From assembly GCA_022827185.1 (NCBI GenBank), contig JAJDTM010000065.1, positions 1 through 64,000 of the forward strand: 64,000 nt of DNA, in the 5' to 3' direction. Source of the stretch: Candidatus Poribacteria bacterium. GTDB lineage: Bacteria > Poribacteria > WGA-4E > WGA-3G. This document shows, piece after piece, positions 8,948 to 16,655 of the stretch; the first letter of the stretch is position 1; each line of letters starts with the position of its first letter. Made by a program: the position numbers and the translations under genes. The notes under the pieces were generated by a model, which ran no database searches, was not told where the DNA came from, and saw only the letters and a program-made list of their open reading frames with translations.

Positions 8948-10951
8948 ATGCCAAATGCACTATTTGTTTACCCGAAGTTTCCGCCATCCTATTGGGGCTT
9001 TAAGTACGCCTTAGAATTTCTTGGAAAAAAATCATCAATGCCCCCCCTTGGACTCTTGACGATCGCTGGAATGTTCCCAGATAATTACGCCATGAAAGTC
9101 GTTGATATGAATATAGAACCGCTCACGGATGCACACCTCCAATGGGCGGACGTTGTCTTTACCTCAACCATGATTGTTCAGAAAGCGTCGCTCTATGAAG
9201 TGGCTGAACGCTGTAATCAAGCAGGCGTACCGATTATTGCCGGAGGTCCACATCCTACCTCCTACTACGATAATATTAAATCAGAAACCGATGCGACAAT
9301 TAACCATTTCCTCTTTGGTGAAGTAGAAGAAATCTTTGAAGACTTCCTAACCGATTTTGAGAGCGGAACGGCGAAAGAAGTCTATCGTGAAACCCGAAAA
9401 CCGGACATCACGAAAACACCACCACCTCGTTACGACCTTATTAATATCAACGCTTACGGTTCGATGGCCCTCCAGTTTTCGCGTGGGTGTCCATTTAATT
9501 GCGAATTTTGCGATATTACAAAATTATTCGGACGTGTACCGCGTACGAAAACCAATGAACAGATGCTCGCTGAGTTTGAATTGCTCTATAAACTCGGTTG
9601 GAATGGTGCAATGTTTGTCGTTGATGACAACTTCATCGGCAACAAACGTGACGCGATGCGGCTGCTTCCAGCTGTTGAACAGTGGCAGGCGGAACGGCAG
9701 TTCCCCTTCTCACTCTATACCGAAGCTAGTGTGAATCTCGTCGAAATCCCCGAAATGCTTGACGCAATGAGTGACGCAGGCTTTAATATGGTATTCCTCG
9801 GCATTGAAAGCCCGAATGATGAGGCACTCCTTAGCACCTCCAAAGGACAGAACACCAGTAAAGAAGAAGAGGCTGGTAGTTACCTCATGCGCGCGATCCG
9901 AAAAATACAGAACAAAGGGATAGAAGTAACCGGTGGGTTCATTATCGGACTTGATGGCGATACCGAATTTGATTCACACATCAATTTTATTCAAAACGCC
10001 GGCATCCCGATGGCAATGGCAGGGCTGCTGACTGCCTTGAAAGAGACGGATCTCTGGCACCGATTGAAACTGGAAGATCGGTTGCTTGGGGAGTCCAGCG
10101 GAAATCAGACCGACATGACCCTTAATTTTGTTCCAGAAATGCCGCGTGACGAGCTTCTCACTGAGTATCGGCGCGTTATTTCGACGCTCTATGATCCGAC
10201 CTTGAAAAACTATTTTGCCCGATGCTTAACATTGCTGGAGCACATGCCGCACACCCAGCACAATGTTAGATCAATTAGTAAAGAGGACCTTCTCGCATTT
10301 GCTCGATCCATCCAGAAACAACTTTTCTCAAGACAGGGTTTAGAGTATGCTCGCTTCCTGATAAAGTCAATCAAAGACCACCGTTCGATGTTTCCAGAAG
10401 CAGTCCGTTTAGCGGTCATGGGTTATCATCTCGAAAAGATAACACGCCATACCGTCGCTGTTGAGGATTTCAGGAACTTCTTGGCTCACGAGATGGACAC
10501 ATATAAAGAAGAGATTTCTCAGTTTGTGGGGGCTCAAGGCAACCGGATAAATGAGATTCAGAACTATTCGCGGCAGCTTTTCGCTCGCGTTAAGACAGAA
10601 TATAATTCAATTCACAAAGATTTCCGCTACGCAGCACAAAGTGCACTCATCGGTTTTCAGCAATCGATGTTCAAGGAATACTTAGAAGCGGAATTTACTG
10701 CTTTCAAAGATGCAGTCGGCAACTTCGCAAAAGCACAGACCGAACGGCTCGGTGAACTCCAAGCGTATGTTCACAATCTCTTTACCCGGGTCCACGCGCA
10801 GCACGCGCAACTCCACAAGGTTTTCAAGCATCACACAGACGATTTCAAGCAGAACGTTCAAGAACACTTCGACGCTTTTCATGAGTCCGTCACGCGACAC
10901 TTAGAGCAACTCTTCGGATCTGTCCCCGTCCAAATTGAAGGACTGAGTTAG
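8948..10951 (+). CDS. B12-binding radical SAM protein (DUF4070-type) with duplicated helical tail
   Basis: A 667-residue protein. Residues 1 to about 165 look like a cobalamin-binding Rossmann domain (MPNALFVYPKFPPSYWG start, PPLGLLTIAGM, VVDMNIEPL, IIAGGPHPTSY). The radical SAM core follows with the [4Fe-4S] motif C181-PFN-C185-EF-C188 after FSRG, then a DUF4070-like C-terminal half (FFIGLDGD-type segment GFIIGLDGDTEFD). From about residue 515 there is an extra, strongly helical tail made of two similar units of roughly 65-70 residues, each with an AQxxRxxExQxY...LFxRV...HKxF pattern. I chose the ATG at 8948 over an upstream TTG because MPNALFVYPKF is the normal family start, although GAAGGAG lies rather far (about 15 bases) upstream. 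The substrate is not evident. The next gene, an ECF ATPase, begins 6 bases after the stop. Confidence 0.85.
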   Translation: MPNALFVYPKFPPSYWGFKYALEFLGKKSSMPPLGLLTIAGMFPDNYAMKVVDMNIEPLTDAHLQWADVVFTSTMIVQKASLYEVAERCNQAGVPIIAGGPHPTSYYDNIKSETDATINHFLFGEVEEIFEDFLTDFESGTAKEVYRETRKPDITKTPPPRYDLININAYGSMALQFSRGCPFNCEFCDITKLFGRVPRTKTNEQMLAEFELLYKLGWNGAMFVVDDNFIGNKRDAMRLLPAVEQWQAERQFPFSLYTEASVNLVEIPEMLDAMSDAGFNMVFLGIESPNDEALLSTSKGQNTSKEEEAGSYLMRAIRKIQNKGIEVTGGFIIGLDGDTEFDSHINFIQNAGIPMAMAGLLTALKETDLWHRLKLEDRLLGESSGNQTDMTLNFVPEMPRDELLTEYRRVISTLYDPTLKNYFARCLTLLEHMPHTQHNVRSISKEDLLAFARSIQKQLFSRQGLEYARFLIKSIKDHRSMFPEAVRLAVMGYHLEKITRHTVAVEDFRNFLAHEMDTYKEEISQFVGAQGNRINEIQNYSRQLFARVKTEYNSIHKDFRYAAQSALIGFQQSMFKEYLEAEFTAFKDAVGNFAKAQTERLGELQAYVHNLFTRVHAQHAQLHKVFKHHTDDFKQNVQEHFDAFHESVTRHLEQLFGSVPVQIEGLS

Positions 10952-10957
10952 CGGACC

Positions 10958-12475
10958 ATGGCATCTATCGAAATCGAAAATCTCCGTTTTATTTACCCGA
11001 GTCGCGAGACACCGACACTTCTCGGTATCACGACTCGCGTTCCTTGTGGTGCATTTGTATTACTGACGGGCCCAACAGGATGCGGTAAATCCACTTTACT
11101 ACGCACGCTAAATGGTTTGATTCCGCACGCCTCGGCAGGAAAACTTACAGGTGTCGTACGTCTCAACGGGAAAGATATTGCCTCACAACCCCTCGCTACC
11201 ATTTGTCAACAGGTCTCACTCCTTTTTCAAAACCCCGACGATCAACTTTTTTGCACGCTTGTAGAAGATGAAGTTGCCTTTGGACTCGAAAACCTCGGTT
11301 TTCGCCCGGAAGAAATTAAAGAACGGATCACTCTCGCCTTGAAACAGGTAGGCTTAACCGGATTTGCATCTCGGCGGATCTCATCGCTTTCCGGCGGTGA
11401 AAAACAACGCGTCGCGCTTGCTGCTATCTGCGCGATGCAACCACAAGTCCTACTCCTTGACGAACCCACCAGCCATCTTGACCCACAAGGCACACGCGAC
11501 ATCCTCAATATCGTCAACCAACTAAATAAGAATCTGGGGATAACGGTTGTTTTAGCGACTCATCGAACCAGAGAGGTAGCCCCGTTGTGCAGTCATGTTT
11601 GGTTGATGAACGAGGGACGACTCCGTCTGGATTTACGAAAAGTAGAGGCGTTTCAAGACACTACCCCTTACAAACATTTAGGTGTACAGGTGCCAGTGGA
11701 CGCACCACCAAAGTCGCCAACGCCATCCCTTAAGCGTGCGTCGTATACAGCACGATCAGAAGTACTCCTCAACATCCAAAATCTCCGTTATCGTTATTCT
11801 AACAGCGATAAAGATGCTGTCTGTAACATCTCTTGTGAGGTGCCGCGTGGAGAAGTGCTTGCTATTATGGGTGCAAACGGATCTGGCAAAACAACATTGA
11901 TTCATATCATCGCGGGCTTACTCCGTCCGTCCACAGGTGCGGTGACTATTGACGGAAAACCGTGCGGTCGTGTGAAACTCCATCAGTTGGCGGGTAAGGT
12001 CGGTATCGTTTTTCAGAACCCAGACCTATTGTTACAGGCAGAAAATGTGCGTGATGAGGTGGCATTCGGTCCCAAGAATCTCAAATTTCCCGCAAAAACA
12101 CTTAAAGATCGAATTGACAAGACACTTACACAATTTGATTTACAAAATCTCAGTTCAGAAGCACCGTATGCACTCTCTCGTGGGCAGCGCCAACGCACCG
12201 CCGTTGCGTCAACTTTCTCGCTGCACCCCGATCTATTTCTCCTCGACGAACCTACGACGGGTCAAGACGCACAACACCTCCATCAGTTAATGGATGAACT
12301 CTGTGATGAAATCCGACAAGAGCACAAAACTCTCATTTTCGCTACGCATGACACGGACCTCACCTTAAAATACGCCGACCGTATCCTCCTATTACGCAAT
12401 GGGACAGTGATTTATGATGGCGATCCCGATACTGCCTTTGCCGATCAAGACCTCTTACAGCAAGCATCGCTATAA
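10958..12475 (+). CDS. Energy-coupling factor (ECF) transporter ATPase, two fused ABC domains
   Basis: A 505-residue double ABC ATPase (EcfA1-EcfA2 in one chain, like YkoD/CbiO-CbiO fusions) that powers vitamin or metal uptake together with an EcfT membrane protein and a substrate-binding S component. Domain 1: Walker A GPTGCGKST (38-46), Q-loop LLFQNPDDQLF, signature LSGGEKQR, Walker B VLLLDEPTSHLDP. Domain 2: Walker A GANGSGKTT (about 305-313), IVFQNPDLLL, degenerate signature LSRGQRQR, Walker B LFLLDEPTTGQD. The linker is about 30 residues. The QNPDxQxF-type Q-loop is typical of ECF ATPases. It probably forms an operon with the upstream radical SAM gene. No EcfT or S component is visible in the window, so the imported compound is unknown. 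Confidence 0.9.
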   Translation: MASIEIENLRFIYPSRETPTLLGITTRVPCGAFVLLTGPTGCGKSTLLRTLNGLIPHASAGKLTGVVRLNGKDIASQPLATICQQVSLLFQNPDDQLFCTLVEDEVAFGLENLGFRPEEIKERITLALKQVGLTGFASRRISSLSGGEKQRVALAAICAMQPQVLLLDEPTSHLDPQGTRDILNIVNQLNKNLGITVVLATHRTREVAPLCSHVWLMNEGRLRLDLRKVEAFQDTTPYKHLGVQVPVDAPPKSPTPSLKRASYTARSEVLLNIQNLRYRYSNSDKDAVCNISCEVPRGEVLAIMGANGSGKTTLIHIIAGLLRPSTGAVTIDGKPCGRVKLHQLAGKVGIVFQNPDLLLQAENVRDEVAFGPKNLKFPAKTLKDRIDKTLTQFDLQNLSSEAPYALSRGQRQRTAVASTFSLHPDLFLLDEPTTGQDAQHLHQLMDELCDEIRQEHKTLIFATHDTDLTLKYADRILLLRNGTVIYDGDPDTAFADQDLLQQASL

Positions 12476-12640
12476 TTACCGCTTTGTCATGTAATGTAAA
12501 CATAATCCATTTCAGAAACGTTGTAATAAATTACTTTCTTGGATCCGAGTGCTAACCTATTGGTGTTCCCACAACCTTGTTATATTCTCACAAGGCGGTG
12601 AGTTCACAGTGATAATTCGATTGCTAAAAGGAGAATGAAA

Positions 12641-13345
12641 GTGAAGTTAAATATGAAATGGACTTGCATCGTTTTCTTATCCCTATTACTCCCTGTTACC
12701 GCATCTTCTCAAATAGGATTGTACGAATTACGACAAGGAGAAATGGCTGCCGGTATTGGCATCTCTGGACTTGACTTTAGTCGTAGTCAAGATGCTATGG
12801 GGATACGAGGGAATTTTAGTTACGGTATGAGTAGCCACACAAGGATTGCGCTTATATCAAATATAGGCTTTCTTGATAGAAACCGCTATGGTTCAGAACT
12901 TGATGTTCCACCTTCCCTCATGATAGGTATTCAGCCTGTCCATACGCGACCTTTAGGACAGACAGGCTTAGATTATTTTTTATCTGGTGCTTTTTATACC
13001 GGATTTTCCAGCGGTATTTCTCAGCCGCTTGATGCTCCTGCAGATGCTACACTTCTCAGTGTCCGAACGAATGGACTCTCCGGTGGCGGAGGTATTTCAA
13101 AACGGCTGGAAACTAACTTTGGTTGGATACTAAACCCGTTCTGTGGGATATCCTATTCACGGTCTTGGACACGTGTAAGTCGTGAAGAAGAGCCCAAAAT
13201 CAGACTCAATCGAGTTTCGTCTGGCTATGGAGGACAAGTAGGATTGGATATTGAATTGTCACCGGCGATAAGCGTGAGAGGGGCTTTCGGAGTCTCTTTT
13301 GAAGATTTTGATCGGAGTTTTAGCATCGGGTTGAATTTTCATTGA
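12641..13345 (+). CDS. Exported outer-membrane beta-barrel-like protein, unknown function
   Basis: About 234 residues with a clear signal peptide (MKWTCIVFLSLLLPVTASS region). The rest alternates short polar and hydrophobic stretches rich in Gly, Ser, Tyr and aromatic ends, as in small outer-membrane barrels, and the chain ends SFSIGLNFH. No family is recognised. The start is debatable: AAGGAG (12628-12633) is only one base from the ATG at 12635 but seven bases from a GTG at 12641, so the GTG is the better-placed start. The gene follows the ECF ATPase after about 165 bases that contain no further gene. Confidence 0.6.
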   Translation: MKLNMKWTCIVFLSLLLPVTASSQIGLYELRQGEMAAGIGISGLDFSRSQDAMGIRGNFSYGMSSHTRIALISNIGFLDRNRYGSELDVPPSLMIGIQPVHTRPLGQTGLDYFLSGAFYTGFSSGISQPLDAPADATLLSVRTNGLSGGGGISKRLETNFGWILNPFCGISYSRSWTRVSREEEPKIRLNRVSSGYGGQVGLDIELSPAISVRGAFGVSFEDFDRSFSIGLNFH

Positions 13346-13454
13346 AGATGATGTCAAGCGTTAAGCGAGAGTTCCTACAGTAATTCGAGAACTATACTCA
13401 GAGCCATTCAATTGTCCATTTTCCAATCGGATTTTCACCACCAGGTCCGGTAGG

Positions 13455-13503
13455 TTCGGTTTTGCGGCGTACTCGCCCAAATGCGATGTGCATTCCAACC
13501 GAA
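13455..13503. repeat. Intergenic inverted repeat upstream of the MNT-HEPN gene
   Basis: TTCGGTT (13455-13461) and AACCGAA (13497-13503) flank a GC-rich centre of 35 bases. It lies in the 273-base gap between the barrel gene and the MNT-HEPN gene and resembles other imperfect palindromes in this window. A small minus-strand reading frame (13361-13585) overlaps it but has no ribosome binding site. Confidence 0.3.
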
Positions 13504-13618
13504 TCGGCTCGTTAAAAAAAGACGTGAAATCCAATAATTTCTGAAAATTGAATGCCTCTGAACTATACTTGATAGCCATCGCCAAATATGTTATACTTCA
13601 AGTAAAAGGACGGCTCGT

Positions 13619-14395
13619 ATGGTTACCCGACAGGAAATCCAAGCGACATGTGATGACATCGTGCGCGAATTTGCGCCACTCCAAGTGATCCTCTTTGGCT
13701 CCTATGCTTACGGCACGCCTACAGAAGATTCGGATGTCGACCTGCTCGTCGTGATGGATATTCCAAAGTCGGAATTTACTCGTAAAGCCATTGAGATTCG
13801 GCAACGTATCTCATACCGTTTTGGTCTGGACCTGTTAGTCCGTTCACCGGAAGAGATCGCTTATCGCGTCTCATACAACGACTGGTTCCTCCGCGAGATC
13901 ACTGAAAAAGGAGAATTGCTTCATGGATATGATGCAGCTTACAATGTTAAAAATCTACAATTCACACATTACGGAATAAACCTTGTTGAAAAGGAGAAGG
14001 GCTGCATGAATCCATTGACGCTGGAGTGGATCGAGAAAGCTGAAAACGATTATGCCGCTATCCAGCAGCTTCTATTAGCATCAAATCCGCTGCATGATAT
14101 TATCTGCTTCCACGCGCAACAATGTATCGAAAAGTATCTCAAGGCGTGGATACAGGAGGCGAATATCCACACTCCAAGGACACATAACCTCGAAGAATTA
14201 CTGGACCTAATTGTCCCAATGCTACCGGCTTGGTCCCATTGGCATCCTGACTTTAAGATAATAATGGCGTATGCGGTGGATCCTCGGTATCCAGGAGATT
14301 CAAGAACAGCCGAGGATACGCAGCACGCTACCCACATTTGCCCTGAGGTGCGTCAAGCGGTTCGTACGCAACTGAAACTTGAGATGCCTGATTGA
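13619..14395 (+). CDS. Minimal nucleotidyltransferase (MNT)-HEPN fusion protein
   Basis: A 258-residue protein in which two domains normally encoded by neighbouring genes are joined. Residues 1 to about 105 are a minimal nucleotidyltransferase of the pol-beta fold, with GSYAYG at 27-32 and SDVD at 38-41 supplying metal-binding aspartates. Residues 130-258 are a HEPN domain of the PF05168 type (WIEKAENDYAAIQQLL, CFHAQQCIEKYLKAW, TPRTHNLEELL). The joining segment (about 106-129) looks like translated leader: it contains AAGGAG at 13991-13996, nine bases before an in-frame ATG at 14006, so a separate 129-residue HEPN protein could also be made. MNT-HEPN pairs of the MntA-HepT type act as toxin-antitoxin systems in which MNT modifies HEPN. 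This HEPN lacks an evident RX4-6H RNase motif, so toxin activity is uncertain. Confidence 0.82.
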   Translation: MVTRQEIQATCDDIVREFAPLQVILFGSYAYGTPTEDSDVDLLVVMDIPKSEFTRKAIEIRQRISYRFGLDLLVRSPEEIAYRVSYNDWFLREITEKGELLHGYDAAYNVKNLQFTHYGINLVEKEKGCMNPLTLEWIEKAENDYAAIQQLLLASNPLHDIICFHAQQCIEKYLKAWIQEANIHTPRTHNLEELLDLIVPMLPAWSHWHPDFKIIMAYAVDPRYPGDSRTAEDTQHATHICPEVRQAVRTQLKLEMPD

Positions 14396-14510
14396 TATTG
14401 AAAACGGAACTGTTCTTGCTGTATCAGAAAATTGAACCTTTACAGTTGTAGCAGGCAGATTAACATTCTTTTATCTTTATAACCTTGAAATGAACACGTG
14501 GTAAGAGTTA

Positions 14511-15263
14511 GTGCTTAGCATTATTTCACCTATACAGCAACGGATATTCCTAAAGTTTCTATCACTGATTGTGGTTTTATCCCTTATTCTCATTGCAAAC
14601 GTACTCCACGCGGCACCACTAAAGACGCTCTCCTTAGATTTTACGCGCGAACTAACTGAAAACGACAAAACAGAGCACATCGCGGGTACACTCCACTACG
14701 ATGTAAAAGCGTCGCGAGTCGTCGTTGAAGTCACCGAACCGCTTAAACAGATAATGATAGCGAAGGGGAATATATTAGAAATCTATTACCCAGAGCAAAA
14801 ACAGGCGTTCCGATTTATCTCCGAAGGACAGATTCCGCTACCGCTCATTGAAACTATCATCCAATCCACGCAAGCCGAGTATGGGTTGACAGCACTCGGA
14901 TATACTTTAGATAAGCACGATGTCATTGACAAAGTGCTGTATACCTATTGGGCACCACCAGAGAAAGCGAAAGATAAACTCGGTGCTGTTATACTTGGCA
15001 TACGCAAAGATCGGCTCATCTCCGCGGAAGTCAAAAATCCAGACGGATATATCATCGCAAGAACACGCTATCAGAATCATAGCGAAATTGGGGTGAATTA
15101 TATCCCGATGAAGGTCACCTCCAGTACGTATGGTGAGAAATCTGAAGTGCTGCAAAATGAGCAAATTGTCTATAGCAACCCACAGGTGAACGAGGCACCC
15201 CCAAACCCAATCTTAAATTTTACGATTCCTGAATCTGTAGAGGTTAAAGAGACCAAATGGTAA
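14511..15263 (+). CDS. LolA-like outer-membrane lipoprotein carrier/sorting protein
   Basis: A 250-residue protein starting at a GTG, with a signal peptide/N-terminal hydrophobic helix (residues about 12-34, ending VLHAAP). The rest resembles LolA/LolB-fold lipoprotein-sorting proteins: LSLDFTRELTENDK, then paired strands such as AGTLHYDVKASRVVVEVTEPLKQIMI and GNILEIYYPEQKQAFRF. LolA ferries lipoproteins through the periplasm to the outer membrane. The first gene of a tight trio: its stop overlaps the YidD start by seven bases. Assignment is by fold pattern and context rather than a strict motif. Confidence 0.65.
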   Translation: MLSIISPIQQRIFLKFLSLIVVLSLILIANVLHAAPLKTLSLDFTRELTENDKTEHIAGTLHYDVKASRVVVEVTEPLKQIMIAKGNILEIYYPEQKQAFRFISEGQIPLPLIETIIQSTQAEYGLTALGYTLDKHDVIDKVLYTYWAPPEKAKDKLGAVILGIRKDRLISAEVKNPDGYIIARTRYQNHSEIGVNYIPMKVTSSTYGEKSEVLQNEQIVYSNPQVNEAPPNPILNFTIPESVEVKETKW

Positions 15264-15688
15264 ATTATTCTGTTCGTCGTCCATTTTTCATTTTCTGTGT
15301 GCTTTGCTCGTTTATTATTGTTTCACCTACGTTTGCCGGTGAAGCATCTGACTTGGCATTCATCCGCAAAGTCAACCCGATAACAATACCGAAACCGAAA
15401 GAAGTTGTCCGTTTTAATCCGCAAGAGACCTCGGAACTGAAACTCGCAGCGACAGGATTGATTCGACTGTATCAAAAATTCATCTCAAGTCAAGATGGAC
15501 CGACATGTGCCTTTACACCCTCTTGTTCGCGCTTCTGCATGGCGTGTATACAAGAATACGGTGTCTTGCGCGGTGTACTGCTTACTGCTGACAGACTCAT
15601 CCGATGCAACGGTTCACAATCAAGACACTACCATAAAGACCCAATAACAGGGAAGTACATAGACCCAATTGCAGATTATGCCAACTAA
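15257..15688 (+). CDS. yidD: YidD-family protein with N-terminal signal sequence
   Basis: A 143-residue protein. Residues about 72-140 match the YidD family (LIRLYQKFISSQDG, then CAFTPSCSRFCMACIQEYG, and LLTADRLIRCNG), including the conserved cysteines. YidD assists membrane-protein insertion by YidC. Classical YidD is 70-100 residues with an amphipathic N-terminus and no signal sequence. Here residues 1-28 form a cleavable-looking signal or membrane anchor ending in PTFAG, followed by about 40 linker residues, so this version may act on the periplasmic side (inference). It overlaps the LolA-like gene by seven bases and the TPR gene by eleven, pointing to one translationally coupled operon. 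Confidence 0.85.
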   Translation: MVNYSVRRPFFIFCVLCSFIIVSPTFAGEASDLAFIRKVNPITIPKPKEVVRFNPQETSELKLAATGLIRLYQKFISSQDGPTCAFTPSCSRFCMACIQEYGVLRGVLLTADRLIRCNGSQSRHYHKDPITGKYIDPIADYAN

Positions 15689-16562
15689 ACAGATATGGGG
15701 ATTGCTGCTAATAATGCTCCTCAATACAGCGTTATTATCCTTTGCGGATTCCGAGGAACCGTTTGCATATTACACCCCCGAAAACATCCTTAAATTCGCT
15801 GATTTCCTCTATACAGAAGGCGATTATCTCCGCGCTGCAAGTGAATACCAACGTTACCTCTTTTATCAGCCAGAAAAAAGCGAACAGATTCACTATAAAA
15901 TTGCCGTCTGTTATCGCTTCGGTGGTAAAACCGAGCAAGCACTCCAAGGTTTTGAGACGCTTTTACGGACGCATCCTGAAGGTCGATTTGCCAGTCGTGT
16001 ATACTACCAAATCGGTGCCACTTATTTCCTGCAGGATCAACTTGAACGGTCTGCACAATTTTTGACTGAGGCACTGCCACGCATAACGGATGCACGCCAA
16101 CACGCCGAAGCAGAACAGCTGATTGGACTCTCTTATCTGAAGCAAAAACGGTGGTCTAAAGCAAGTGAGGTTTTTAAAGCGTTGCAAAAGTCAGATGTGA
16201 TGCAGGTCAGAGAAAAGGCGGTTGTGTATCACAAATACGCAGAAAAGGGAGAAGACCTACCGACCCGAAGTCCATTTTTAGCGGGGGCTTTTTCTACGAT
16301 TGTGCCTGGCACTGGACGACTCTATACGGGTCGTTTCAACGATGCGCTGACGACTCTTTTCACAATAGGCATAACGGGGTGGCAGGCTTATGACGGCTTC
16401 CGTAGAGATGGGCTTTCATCGGCAAAAGGATGGACACTCGGCACACTCTGCGGCATCTTTTATGTGGGTAACATTTACGGCTCCGTAATTTCAGCCCGCG
16501 TTTACAATCGACACGTAACGGACGAGTTCTTAGCGACGTTATCCATAGAATTGCCTTACTGA
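15678..16562 (+). CDS. TPR-repeat envelope protein with C-terminal membrane segment
   Basis: About 294 residues. A signal peptide (IWGLLLIMLLNTALLSFADS) is followed by tetratricopeptide-type helical repeats from about residue 30 to 190 (LKFADFLYTEGDYLRAASEYQRYLFYQP, KIAVCYRFGGKTEQALQGFETLL, QIGATYFLQDQLERSAQFL), as in BamD/YbgF-type proteins. The C-terminal 90 residues contain a PGTGRLYTGR motif and two hydrophobic stretches, a pattern often seen in proteins encoded next to yidD. The ATG at 15678 is preferred over an in-frame TTG nine bases upstream. Probable role: envelope assembly together with the LolA-like and YidD proteins (inference from context). Confidence 0.72.
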   Translation: MPTKQIWGLLLIMLLNTALLSFADSEEPFAYYTPENILKFADFLYTEGDYLRAASEYQRYLFYQPEKSEQIHYKIAVCYRFGGKTEQALQGFETLLRTHPEGRFASRVYYQIGATYFLQDQLERSAQFLTEALPRITDARQHAEAEQLIGLSYLKQKRWSKASEVFKALQKSDVMQVREKAVVYHKYAEKGEDLPTRSPFLAGAFSTIVPGTGRLYTGRFNDALTTLFTIGITGWQAYDGFRRDGLSSAKGWTLGTLCGIFYVGNIYGSVISARVYNRHVTDEFLATLSIELPY

Positions 16563-16655
16563 TTTAGAGCCTCTCTCTTCGTTGGTGCGGTTTGAACCTC
16601 GTCCCTCTTTTGTAAACTGCGTTTCAAAGCATGTCAATACTTCTTAACCGTAGCA

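Noticed and set aside
13361..13585. A 74-residue minus-strand reading frame between the barrel gene and the MNT-HEPN gene
   Set aside because: Its start is a TTG or ATG without ribosome binding site, it overlaps an intergenic inverted repeat, and its sequence resembles no family.
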